Part shown: piece after piece, positions 8,666-17,276 of the stretch
Position numbering within the stretch: position 1 is the stretch's first letter
Layout: each line of letters starts with the position of its first letter
Source: Streptosporangium subroseum
GTDB taxonomy: Bacteria > Actinomycetota > Actinomycetes > Streptosporangiales > Streptosporangiaceae
Length of the DNA stretch: 64,000 bases
Direction of reading: 5' to 3'
Assembly: GCF_900188345.1 (NCBI RefSeq)
Contig: NZ_FZOD01000015.1
Coordinates: 1-64,000 of the forward strand
Translations under genes and position numbers: made by a program
The notes under the pieces: model-generated
Told to the model about the DNA's origin: nothing
Databases searched by the model: none
What the model saw: the letters and a program-made list of their open reading frames with translations, nothing else

Positions 8666-9148
8666 TCAGCCGCCGACCTGCGGGGCGCCCTCCGGGACAT
8701 GCAGCAGGCCTTCCGGTAGATAGCCGGATCTGATGCCCGGCTCCCACCCGTGCACCCGGACAGCCAGTGCGGCGAGAGCGATCATGCCGATCGGCAACAG
8801 ACTTCGGGGGCCGCGCCGGCTGGTGCGCTTTCGCAGTGCTGAACGAGACGACCGGCCAGGGCCCGTTCGAAGGCCGGCTGCTCATCCTCCTGGAGCATAC
8901 GGAGCAGCTGCTGATCCGGCGGGGAGCGCACCGAGGGCATCCAAACGCCGAACCGCCTCAACGTGTTCTTCGGCATCCGGCTTGCGCAGTGTCACAGAGG
9001 GCCGTTCTCGGGGCACGTGCCCGCATGCCTTGGTCAGGTAGACGCACAACGCATCCATCTCCGCGAGACCCTCCGGATCCGAGCGCGACTCCAGCGGCGA
9101 GTACGGCACCCCGTCGCGGCCCGCCCACTTCACCACACGCGCCACCAT
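8666..9148 (-). pseudogene. Imm49-family immunity protein, broken by two 1-nt indels
   Basis: Three frames join into one Imm49-like C-terminal region. From ATG 9148: WAGRDGVPYSPLESRSDP and MDALCVYLTKACG, to RRLDALGALPA. Then, after a 1-nt shift near 8940, DQQLLRMLQEDEQPAFERAL. Then, after a second shift near 8818, SLLPIGMIALAALAVRVHGW and SGYLPEGLL, ending at TGA 8668. Imm49 proteins protect against nuclease tips of polymorphic toxins. The N-terminal half expected for the family is not visible. It is a dead immunity gene near the RHS toxin remnants downstream; the family name rests on recalled motifs. Confidence 0.6.
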
Positions 9149-9284
9149 GCCGACATCATCAGTCCCACCAAAAGATCACGAAAGGCGATCAGCCAAACAC
9201 GCCAGAACTGACGCCCGTCAGCGGGTCCATCGGCCGCTTCACCTGTAGTCGCGGATCCGGCGGGGTGCGTTGGTACTGGCGACG

Positions 9285-9788
9285 TCAAGACCACTCTGGG
9301 CCGTCGAAGGGGTATTCGCCCGGGCGCCACACCATCCAGTCCGCACGATCGGTGAATCCCATGAGCAATGCGATCTCCGGCCCTTCCACCTGGGAGGGCT
9401 CCGGTTTGACCACCACCGAACCAAGCCCGAAGTCGACAACAAGTCCCGTATCAGTGTCCTCCGTCGCTGCCAGGACGGCATGCCCGATCAAGGCGCACAG
9501 TGTGTCCCTGTACCCCGGATCACCCATCAACCGGACCGTGGAATCCACGGCGATCTGTGGCCAGCTGAACAGAGAGAGCTTCGGCCCGTCGAAGTCCAAC
9601 TGGACGTAGTCGCGGATGAAGATCACAGACGACATCTCTTCGCCGATCAGGGCTGACAACAGGGAGTCGGTCACGACGAGGTCTCCACGTGCTAATAGAT
9701 GGCAGGGCAGATGGAAGTCATTCGGACCGGCGACTCCAAGGTGGCCGATGCCGGCGAGCGTGAGATGAACCTCTTCATCAGTGCGCAA
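9285..9788 (-). CDS. Hypothetical protein, possible immunity gene
   Basis: A 167-residue protein that I do not recognise. It is acidic and soluble, with no signal or membrane segment. The C-terminal half has a regular pattern (IGHAVLAATEDTDTGLVVDF, then GSVVVKPEP, EGPEIALLMGF, MVWRPGEYPFD), suggesting a small alpha/beta domain as in many immunity proteins. TTG 9788 is the longest start; the true start is uncertain because no ribosome site stands out. Its position between an Imm49-like pseudogene and RHS remnants suggests a role in toxin immunity, but this is context only. Confidence 0.55.
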   Translation of the reverse strand: MRTDEEVHLTLAGIGHLGVAGPNDFHLPCHLLARGDLVVTDSLLSALIGEEMSSVIFIRDYVQLDFDGPKLSLFSWPQIAVDSTVRLMGDPGYRDTLCALIGHAVLAATEDTDTGLVVDFGLGSVVVKPEPSQVEGPEIALLMGFTDRADWMVWRPGEYPFDGPEWS

Positions 9789-9852
9789 TGGACACGGTAA
9801 TCCGGCCTCGCCTGGTCATTGCACCAAGCGAGGCGTTGATCAGGTGGGGAGG

Positions 9853-9995
9853 TTAGAGGCGCTTCCAGCACCATCGGCAGTTGCTGTATGCCGAGCGCTT
9901 GTATCTGCGGTCAGTGATCTTCGCATACCGTACTTGGTGTGAGCCGCCTTCGGACAGTACGCACCCGGGGTGACGATCGACACATGAGGCCGTCG
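9853..9995 (-). pseudogene. Possible C-terminal scrap of an excalibur-like secreted protein
   Basis: Minus-strand frames give VTPGAYC and, one base out of phase, SEGGSHQVRYAKITDRRY...NCRWCWKRL before a TAG at 9855. Joined, they resemble the GAYC...Y.CS....RW tail found at the end of many actinobacterial surface or regulatory proteins. It is short and frameshifted; treat as a weak remnant. Confidence 0.3.
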
Positions 9996-10335
9996 CGGTG
10001 ATAGCTGCACGCGGCCGTCGAGCTCCCGCGGACGCCGACGCCGCGGCAACGGTAGAAGCGTGGACCGGGCCGACTACGGCCAGTGCGACCCAGGGCGGCG
10101 GAGACGAGCAGGCGTTTGAGCAAGGAGCGCTCCCGAATGCTGGACCGCCCACTCCGCGCTGAGCATCCTCATCGCCGGACTGGAGACCGCCGCCGGGCTC
10201 ACCGTTCTGACCTCCGCGCTGTTCGGTTTCGGACCGTCTCAGCGAGCACGTCTTCCGTCTCCTGCGCTGGATCGCCGACTGGCTCGAACCCCTGAGCACC
10301 CCCGTAGGTAGAAGGGCCCGGCCACCCCGACTCTT
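9996..10335. other. Stretch without a convincing gene
   Basis: Apart from the 45-bp repeat copy at 10090-10134, no reading frame here has family motifs or a ribosome site. It ends at the left end of the insertion sequence. Confidence 0.6.
10090..10134. repeat. 45-bp direct repeat, copy 1
   Basis: Identical to 12938-12982 except for one C/T change. It includes GGCGGCGGAGACGAGCAGG and AAGGAGCGCTCCC. Both copies are in the same orientation and bracket the insertion sequence, the lectin gene and the SDR remnant. The origin is unclear: a duplicated gene scrap or an element end. Confidence 0.8.
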
Positions 10336-10363
10336 CTAAGCTTCGCTTTTAACCCGGTGGCGG
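10336..10363. repeat. Left terminal inverted repeat of the IS
   Basis: 28 bp, begins CTAAGCTTCGC and ends CCCGGTGGCGG; an exact inverted match of 11790-11817. It is the end beyond the transposase stop codon. Confidence 0.92.
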
Positions 10364-10366
10364 ATG

Positions 10367-11758
10367 TCAGGCCGTCCGGCTGGTCGTTTTGATGGCCAAG
10401 TGGCGGGGAGCAGGTCCGCGGGTGGTGCCGCGTGGGCGACCCGGGGAGTGCCCGCAGGGTTGTGGCGCGCTGGCGGGAGTGCCTAGCACCGCGTGAACGG
10501 AGCGAAATGCGCGCCGCACCCGTCCGGGCGTTAATCGGTTGGCGGGTAGCGGTTTTTCCCAGGGCAGGCGCAGCTGGGTGTAGGCGGCGAGGATGAGCCA
10601 GGTCCATCGATCGGCCTGTTCGGGAGTGCGAGGCCGGGGCAGCGTCCAGTTCAGGGTCTGCTTGCAAAAGCGGAAGGTGTGCTCCAGGTCGAACCGCCGC
10701 ACATAAGAGCGCCACAGCAGATCCAGGTCCACGGGGCAACCGGTGGGGCCGTGCCACCACAGCCACAAAGTGGCGGGCTTGCGGGTGCGGCCGGGGAGCG
10801 CGGTGACGGTGAGCCGGACCACGGTGCCGGCCACGATCGGGCGCGGACCGCGACTGCCGTGCCCGTCATGCTGCTGGGTTTTGGCATGCAGCCCGCTCCA
10901 GGCGTGCACGGTCACGGTGCCGTACTGCGTATCTGTCGTGGTGAGAGCGGCCGTTGGGGTCGGCCACGTGCTCGAGTCGGCGCAGGCGAACTTCCTACCG
11001 TGTCGGCGCGGTCGGCCCAGGGCGCCCACCTCGGCGGGCGGCGGATCGGCGTAGAAGCAGCGATCGGAACGGATCCGCACCAGCAGTTGCGCCGGCGTGG
11101 CCGCCAGGGCAAGGGCCAGCCGGACCGGGTCGTAGCCGCCGTCGAAAACAAACAGCGAGAGCCGCCCGCTGGCATCGGGCAGGCGCGGCAGCAGCTGGAG
11201 GATCTGGGCGGCCGCGGCATCGTTGATGTTCGTGCCCGGCAGCAGGCGCACCGCATCGAGTGGAGCAGTCCAGGAGTTGGTCGTCAGCTCCAGGCCGGCT
11301 AACCAGGAGAACGCCCACCCGGCGATGATCGGTTTGCCCGCTGAGTGCCGTGTGGGGTGGTAGTAGAACCCGCGACTGGGTGAGCATTCGGCGTCGCTGC
11401 GCGCCCAGCAGCTGACGTCGATGGCGAACACCGCAGGCCGCTGAGCCAACTGTCTGGCCAGCAGATTCCGCAGGATGCCGGTGTTGATCTGCCCTTTGGC
11501 CAGTGCGGCATACACGCTGCCGTGTCCGCGGCGATACAGCGGATCCAGCGACAGGTGCGGCAACGAGACCACCGGCCCGGCGGCCAGCACGGCATCGGTG
11601 AGCTCGAACAGCGCATCCGAGCGACGGGTGAAGCAGCCCATCAGCTCCTGCCGGAACACCGCCAGGCAGGCCAGCCCTTGGCGAGATGGGTTCGGTAGGA
11701 GCACACTCGAAACGACGGCCACCACACACCTCCGGGCACTTGGTCGTACTCGGAGCAT
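10367..11758 (-). CDS. DDE-type transposase (putative NF041680-like family)
   Basis: 463 residues. The N-terminal TRRSDALFELTDAVL and the GHGSVYAALAKGQINTGIL block match a family of actinobacterial transposases with an RNase H-like core. Probable catalytic acids lie in AIDVSCWARSD (Asp), LFVFDGGYDPV (Asp) and RRFDLEHTFRFCKQTL (Glu), the last being the usual YREKW-like C-terminal region. ATG 11758 lies 32 bases inside the right inverted repeat; the stop is four bases inside the left one. The reading frame is complete. It cuts and joins the IS ends. The family name is from memory of the motifs. Confidence 0.85.
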   Translation of the reverse strand: MLRVRPSARRCVVAVVSSVLLPNPSRQGLACLAVFRQELMGCFTRRSDALFELTDAVLAAGPVVSLPHLSLDPLYRRGHGSVYAALAKGQINTGILRNLLARQLAQRPAVFAIDVSCWARSDAECSPSRGFYYHPTRHSAGKPIIAGWAFSWLAGLELTTNSWTAPLDAVRLLPGTNINDAAAAQILQLLPRLPDASGRLSLFVFDGGYDPVRLALALAATPAQLLVRIRSDRCFYADPPPAEVGALGRPRRHGRKFACADSSTWPTPTAALTTTDTQYGTVTVHAWSGLHAKTQQHDGHGSRGPRPIVAGTVVRLTVTALPGRTRKPATLWLWWHGPTGCPVDLDLLWRSYVRRFDLEHTFRFCKQTLNWTLPRPRTPEQADRWTWLILAAYTQLRLPWEKPLPANRLTPGRVRRAFRSVHAVLGTPASAPQPCGHSPGRPRGTTRGPAPRHLAIKTTSRTA

Positions 11759-11789
11759 CGCGCGGTGGCCGTTCCACGTCGAGAACCAC

Positions 11790-11817
11790 CCGCCACCGGG
11801 TTAAAAGCGAAGCTTAG
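11790..11817. repeat. Right terminal inverted repeat of the IS
   Basis: Exact inverted copy of 10336-10363. The transposase promoter must lie in or just inside this end. Confidence 0.92.
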
Positions 11818-11841
11818 GCAGTTGTTACCGAAGCGTCCCCG

Positions 11842-12396
11842 TCACACCATGTACCACCACTCATCGGCGAATTCGTCGCAGTAGCTTTGCCCGACGCGTG
11901 TACCGTTCGCCGTTCCCTTTGCGGTGAGACAGAAGCGGCTATTCCGATTGATCAACCGGACGTAGGGCTGGTACTCGTCGTAATCGATGAACCAATGCTG
12001 GTCAGCATAGTTAGCGCATGCAGACTGGACGGCATCATCGAAATATCCCCGCGCGACCAGGCACTTCCCGCTGTTGACGTTTCGGATCCTCCAGTATTGA
12101 CGAGATACCTCTAATCCTACATACTCGAACGTCCATTTTTCGTCGGCATAATCAGTGCAGTTATACTGCACGGCGGGGGCGTCGTTGGCCGTGCCTTGGA
12201 TGAGCAGGCATTTCAGGCTGTTCAGGTTCTGGAGCCGAGAAGTCGCGGCAGCGAACGCTCCTGCGGATAGCTGCTGCTTCGCGTCGGTGGCGGTTGGAGC
12301 TGTGCTCTCCGCTACTGCAGCGGCACCGTTAGTTGTGATGAGACTCAGGGCGACAGCAATCGCGGCCGCGCCGCGTTTCACTGAAGTCGTGCTCAC
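11842..12396 (-). CDS. Secreted ricin-type (R-type) beta-trefoil lectin domain protein
   Basis: 184 residues. A signal peptide (about 1-30, ending GAAAVAES) is followed by a single beta-trefoil whose three arms are visible as NLNSLKCLLIQGTANDAPAV, NVNSGKCLVARGYFDDAV and NRNSRFCLTAKGTANGTRV. Each arm ends in a Q/E-x-W-like aromatic (KWTFEY, HWFIDYD, WWYMV) and contains paired cysteines. Such domains bind galactose or other sugars. There is no catalytic domain attached. Base use is visibly lower in GC than in the neighbours, which suggests recent transfer along with the IS next to it. ATG 12396 has GGAGA-like bases upstream. Confidence 0.82.
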   Translation of the reverse strand: MSTTSVKRGAAAIAVALSLITTNGAAAVAESTAPTATDAKQQLSAGAFAAATSRLQNLNSLKCLLIQGTANDAPAVQYNCTDYADEKWTFEYVGLEVSRQYWRIRNVNSGKCLVARGYFDDAVQSACANYADQHWFIDYDEYQPYVRLINRNSRFCLTAKGTANGTRVGQSYCDEFADEWWYMV

Positions 12397-12534
12397 GATG
12401 AATTTCTCCTTGTCGAACGACGTTAAATCGGTACGCCCTTGTTCGTGTCACTTTGGGCACATGATCGACGGTGTCATTGATGATCCACACAGTCAATATG
12501 TCAAAATGAGGAACTTTTCCCTTGTTACGGCAGC

Positions 12535-12889
12535 CCACACTGTGCTGGCGGTCCCCGGCATCACCAAGACGCCGATGCTGAAAAAGACGACGAGCGGGGG
12601 AATCGAGAGCCTGAACCAGATGCCCGCCGCCGGCCGCGAACGATACCGGGACGTGCTGGATCACTACGCGACGATGAGCGCGAACTCGCACAACGCGCGT
12701 TTCCTGGTGAGCGCCGAACAGGTCGCCGTCAAGCTCCATCGCATCGTCGACAGGCCGAGACCACGGTTCAAATACCACCTGGCACCCGACGCCTGGCTCG
12801 TCGACAGGCTCGTGACCCGGCTGCTGCCCTGGCGGCTGCGGGCAGCAGTCAACGCGCGTGCCTACCGGCTGAGCGCCCATCCGAGATGA
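12535..12889 (+). pseudogene. C-terminal stump of a short-chain dehydrogenase
   Basis: The reading frame ends with strings typical of the last third of SDR proteins: VPGITKTPMLKKTT (after the catalytic region), ARFLVSAEQVAVKLHRIVDR, FKYHLAPDAWLVDRLV and LLPWRLRAAVNARAYRL. The Rossmann motif and YxxxK half are absent; upstream of 12535 the frame is unrelated promoter sequence of the lectin gene. It was probably cut off when foreign DNA was inserted. Confidence 0.65.
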
Positions 12890-12937
12890 CGGCCGGACAC
12901 CGACCTGGGCCGACGCGATCGCGAACCGCGCCGGCGA

Positions 12938-12982
12938 CCAGGGCGGCGGAGACGAGCAGGCGTTTGAGTAAGGAGCGCTCCC
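12938..12982. repeat. 45-bp direct repeat, copy 2
   Basis: Differs from 10090-10134 at one position. It follows directly after the SDR stump. Together the two copies mark the borders of a 2.8-kb block containing the IS and the lectin gene. Confidence 0.8.
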
Positions 12983-13105
12983 CAAGGTGAAGTGACAGGG
13001 CGCCTGTGAGACGACCGAGTTGCTGGCCCGGTTGCCCGCTCTCCCGCGTTCCCTTGGAGCTCCTGGTTCGCCCCGCGCTCCGGGCTCTTCACGCCGTCTG
13101 GCCAC

Positions 13106-13139
13106 TACTCCCCGGATAAGTGCCATTATCCGGGGAGTA
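13106..13139. promoter_or_regulatory. Perfect 14-bp-arm inverted repeat built from CTCCCCGGATAA
   Basis: TACTCCCCGGATAA and TTATCCGGGGAGTA flank the 6-base spacer GTGCCA. Two further half-copies follow at 13150 and 13196. It may be a protein-binding site or recombinase core. No gene starts immediately next to it, apart from the downstream end of the immunity gene. Confidence 0.55.
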
Positions 13140-13149
13140 TGAGTAGTAT

Positions 13150-13207
13150 CTCCCCGGATAACAGCGATCCGGGCTCGGAGCTAGCGCCGGAAAAACTCCC
13201 CGGATAA
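13150..13207. repeat. Two further direct copies of CTCCCCGGATAA
   Basis: Copies at 13150-13161 and 13196-13207 are in the same orientation as the left arm of the palindrome at 13106. The starts of the three direct copies are 42 and 46 bases apart, roughly four helical turns. The remaining bases from 12983 to 13287 hold no recognisable gene. Confidence 0.6.
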
Positions 13208-13287
13208 GAATGATGGGCGCCGGAGGTGGCCGCAGCGGCCGATGGCAGCGTCTTCGGTGGGGCTACTGGGATCCTCTTGAAATTCTC

Positions 13288-13662
13288 TCAGGACGCGCTT
13301 TCGGAACTCGGACCCCTAGCTATCGCTAATTCTTCTCGGAGGACTGGGCCCAACTGCTCAATTATTCCCGCACCAGGCTCTCCCGGATACGGAAGAGACG
13401 ACAGAAACGAGGCCGATATCACGCCTTGAGCATATTCATCGACAACGCCAAAGGCGCTCTCAATGAACTCAATCGCAGTACGCCAGTCGAGGGGAGGTGA
13501 CAACTCTCCTTGATACGCAGAGACGATAGATTGCGTAAAATCCCAGAACAGCACATGCGGAAGAATCTCTCCATTGTCCTGAAGATGCTCCGCGTACAAT
13601 TCGCGCAGCTCAGGAACTCTGAGGACAAGCTCGTCAACGAGCCATCCAGTTGAGAGTGTCAC
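13288..13662 (-). CDS. Probable immunity protein to the RHS toxin tip (DUF7674-like)
   Basis: 124 residues, acidic, no signal or membrane segment. The motif string VPELRELYAEHLQDNGEILPHVLFWDFTQ resembles small immunity or adaptor proteins found after polymorphic toxins (DUF7674-like; recalled, not searched). The GTG start at 13662 overlaps the toxin stop by four bases (GTGA), so the two are translationally coupled, as expected for a toxin/immunity pair. It presumably binds and blocks the toxin domain encoded just upstream. It is intact although the toxin gene is damaged, which would make sense if it still protects against sister cells. Confidence 0.7.
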   Translation of the reverse strand: MTLSTGWLVDELVLRVPELRELYAEHLQDNGEILPHVLFWDFTQSIVSAYQGELSPPLDWRTAIEFIESAFGVVDEYAQGVISASFLSSLPYPGEPGAGIIEQLGPVLREELAIARGPSSESAS

Positions 13663-16600
13663 CCAGTACCGTCCATGTATCGACCTCTGAGAGAGTCTTG
13701 CAACGACCTCTGCAGCGTGCGAGCAACAAGCATGTCGTGTTTGCTTGCATCCGGGTTTTTATTCATCCAGTTCGCCAAGGCGCGGATCGCTTCCTCTGCC
13801 TTCTTGACGTGACCTCGCCCTTGTACCAGGCTTCCACCGCTCAGCTCATGCTGCGCAGCGCTCATGGTGGTTCCGTCGCCGATGAGATTAGGATTACCAG
13901 TCCCCTTATAAAGGTAGTTGGCGAGGTTCTGAAGTTTACTATCCGACACCTGAGGTGTCGGCAAGACTCCACACGGTCCGTTTGAATTATGGACCAAAAC
14001 AGGTGTGGTACCCGCCAGCACATAGTACGTGTGAATGTCAGCAACTGTGAGGTTGTGAACACATTGGTGGCCGGTGGTCCACTTCGCGATCCCCACGACC
14101 TGGAGCCGGTCACCGGCGCTGGTCTGCAACCATGCCCCGGACTGGAGTTTGGTGGCCTGTACCCAGGCACGCTGATCGTTGACCCAGAAGGGGTGCTGGT
14201 CGGTGGCAATGATGACGTCGGTGGCGGTGCCCCGATCACCGTCGGTGTCGACGGTGATCTGCACGAGGTTCTTGGCGCCATGGCTGGTGATTAGTGCGAT
14301 GACGGGTTTCGCCGTCGTGGTGCCCGTCTTGGGGTCGGTGGCGATGACATTGTCGCCGACCTTGACCTGTTCGATGGGTTTTTCGGTGCCGTCGGCCATC
14401 GCCACCTTGGTGCCGGGGATGAAGCTGTTCGGTCGCGTACAGGCCGCGAAGGCCTTTTGTGCGGTTTCCCGGGCCTTTTCGGCGACCTTGAGTTTGTCTT
14501 TGGTCGCGATCCAGTTCTTGAAGGCGCCGATGGCGTCGCCCGCGTGTTTCCAGAGTTTCTGGCCGACCTCGTAGGCTTTCTTCCACTTCCAGGGAAGGGC
14601 GTACTTGGTGGCTAGTTTTCCGGCGAGGCCGCCGGCGAGTGAGCCGAGGACGTTGAGCGCCGTTTCGCCGCACGCGCCGAGGTTGCCGGTGGTGAAGCAC
14701 TGGATGCCGGCGGTGATGCCGAGTTCGTCGGCGGCGATTTTGGCCAGGGCCAAGATCGCGTTGAGTATCAGCTTGAACTGCCGGTCGACTTCGACCTTCA
14801 GAGCGGCGGCGTTGGCCTCGGCCAGATTCTTGCGCTGGAGCTTGCAGGCCTTGCTACTGGGTTTGACACACGGGTCTGCCTTGCCGGCATCTGGTGCGGG
14901 GCGAAGGCCGGTGGGATCGGAGGCCCCGATTGGGTTGTTGCCGCCGTAGCTGTAGGGGTTGAGCCATTGCGGTTTGTCGAGGCTGAGTAGCGGGTCGGTG
15001 GAGACGAACTTGGCGATGGAGGGGTCGTAGTAGCGGGCCGAGAGATAGTTCAGGCCGGTGGAGTCATCTTCGATCTTGCCGAGGAAGCCGCGGTCGGTGA
15101 AGGGCAGGTCATCGGAGCCGCGACGCTTGCCGTAGGGCAGGTAGCGTTCACGGGCGACTTGGCCGGTGGCGTCGTCGACGGCCAGCTGGGTGGAGCCGTG
15201 CAAGCCGGAGGCCAGCCACTTGATGCCGGCGGTGGTGCGCAGCGCGACGGCGGAGCCGTCCGGGCCGGTGTAGTAGCGAGTGGCCTTGACCGTGCCGGCG
15301 GACAGCTCCAGCTCCATCGCGCCCAGGTAGAGGGTGGCGGTGCCGTCGGGTTCGCGGCGGATCAGCCGTTCGCCGTCGGCGTCGTAGACCATGGAGGTTT
15401 CCTGGCCGTCGATGATGGCTTTGTCCATCTGGCCGAGCGGGTTCCAGGTGAAGGTGCCCTGCTTGCCGCCGACGGTGCGGGCCGTCAGCTGACCGGCGTT
15501 GTCGTAGCCGTAGGTGTCGGTGCCGCCGGTGCGGGTGATGGCGGTGACCGCGTTGGGCCGCACCGCCGCCGCGCCCGGAGCGGGTAGGTGTAAGTGGCGG
15601 TGGCTGTGCCGTCGGTCAGGTTGGTGAGGTTGCCGACTGCGTCGTAGGTGTAGCTGTGGTTGTAGGGGTCGATGCCCCCGGTGGCGGGCCCGGTCGCACA
15701 GGAGGAGGCGGTGGTGGTGAACGCCGCGCTCAGCCGAGTCAGGCCGTCGTAGGTGAAGCACTCGGACTGACCCGGGGTGGTGCCGGGGATGGCGGAGGCG
15801 GCGTCCAGGATCCGGGTGATATCACCGGCGCTGTTGTAGGTGACCTGGTCGTCCTGGGCGATCTGCGGGGTGGCGGTGTCGGCCTTGGCGGTGGTGGTCA
15901 GCCGCGACAGCCAACCGGTCACCGTGTCCCAGGTGAAAGATCGCTTCACCTGGGCGTTCGCGCCGTAGTGCCGCTCCGACAGCCGTGCGGTCTGGGAGTA
16001 GAGAGTGTCCTTGACGTAGGTGGCGCCGCCGCCGTAATTCGAGGTCAGCGCCTTGGGCAGGCCAAGATCGGTGTAGGACAGCGCGAGCGTTTCGGCCGCC
16101 AGGCCGCCAGCGGCGGGCATGGCCTGTTCGATGGGGTTGCCGGCCCGGTCGTAGGCGGCGGTGAAGGCGTAGTCGCCGGCTAGAGCGCCTTCGGCGGTGG
16201 GGATGGTGAGCTTGGTACCAGTCGGTCGGTAGGAGTCGTCGTAGCCGGTGACGGTGTCGGTATAGGCGTTGACGCCGACGTAGCGGGTGGCTGACGTCGG
16301 CTGGCCCTTTGCCAGGGTGTCGTAGGTCCATTCGGCGGCCTTGGTGCCGGTGCTCACCTCGCCGACCCACTGGGCGGTGCGTCGGCCGAGGTCATCGTAG
16401 CTGTAGGAGATCTTCGAGCCGTTGCCGTCAATGCCCCACAAGGCCCGGCCCATCGCGTCATAGCCGTTGGTCGAGGTGCCCGCGTCGGGGTCGGTGGTCG
16501 CGGTGCGGCGGTCCAGCCAGTCATAGGTGAAGGTGCGGACGTTGCCACTGGCGTCGGTGACCTTGGCCAGCTGTCCTGACACGTTGTATCCGTAGGCGGT

Positions 16601-17240
16601 GTCGTGGTGGACGACCGTGTCCTTCCACTCCTCGGTCTTCACCGTCCGCCCGGCCGCATCCATCACGGTGGCGGTCTTGCCGCCGACCGGCGGGGTGACC
16701 TCGACGCGGTCGGCGCCCGGGTAGGCGGTGGTGGTGCGGCGCAGTTCGGCAGCCAGGCTGCGCTCGATCACCGCGGTCGGCCGCTGCAAGGTGTCATACA
16801 GCGTTTCGGTCCACTGCGGCAGGGTCGCCAGCACAGGGTTGAGTAATCCGCTGCCCGGCGCGCCAGCGTTGTAGGCCGGCTGAGTGGCGGCCCGGGTCAG
16901 CCCCCGGCCGTCATAGACGGTAGCGGCAACGATCCGCCCGCCCGCCGGGGAAGCTACCTGAGTTTCCCTTGTCCGGCCGAGACCGTCGTCGTAAGAGTAA
17001 CTGGTCACATACTTCGCGCTCGTTCCGGTGCCCGACAACAACTTGCGCATCGTCGTCTTGGCCGCTGCGCTGGCCGAGACGTCGTAGGCAACGGTCGCGG
17101 TCGGGGTGCCACCACTGCGCGGCTCGCCTGGACCCCACAAGGCGGTGGTCCGGCCCAGCGCGTCGTAGTCGATTTCCAACCGTTTGTTGAGCCCAGGGAA
17201 AGGACGGTCCGGCCTGGTCAAACCGTAGTAAAGCATAGCG
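13659..17240 (-). pseudogene. RHS/YD-repeat polymorphic toxin with Hint domain, 5'-truncated and frameshifted
   Basis: From about 17240 the minus strand encodes many YD repeats (YDALGRTTALWG, YDGRGLTRAAT, YSYDDLGRRTAQW, YTYDAVGNLTNLTDG). Near 15585 the frame shifts by one base inside the expected TYTYPAPGAAAVRPNAVTAI. The second frame continues through the RHS core end (GLNYLSARYYDPSIAKFVSTDPL, NPYSYGGNNPIGASDPTGL). A Hint protease domain then runs from CTRPNSFIPGTKVAMADGT to YYVLAGTTPVLVHNSNG. The last 105 residues are a toxin tip with MSAAQHELSGG and RTLQRSLQDSLRGRY, which I do not recognise. There is no start codon or secretion signal: the 5' end stops beside an unrelated membrane gene. 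Confidence 0.85.
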
Positions 17241-17276
17241 GCGGCGAGCTTCGGCGTGGTCCTGCGGGACGCGGGG

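Larger units (their letters stand above)
10336..11817. mobile_element. Insertion sequence, about 1.48 kb, with 28-bp perfect terminal inverted repeats
   Basis: The ends 10336-10363 and 11790-11817 are exact inverted copies of 28 bp (outer part CTAAGCTTCGCTTTTAACCC). They enclose one transposase gene that fills the element. No clear target-site duplication is seen: flanking bases are CTCTT on the left and GCAGT on the right. This suggests later change at one end or recombination between copies. Transposase and ends both look intact, so it may still move. Confidence 0.9.
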
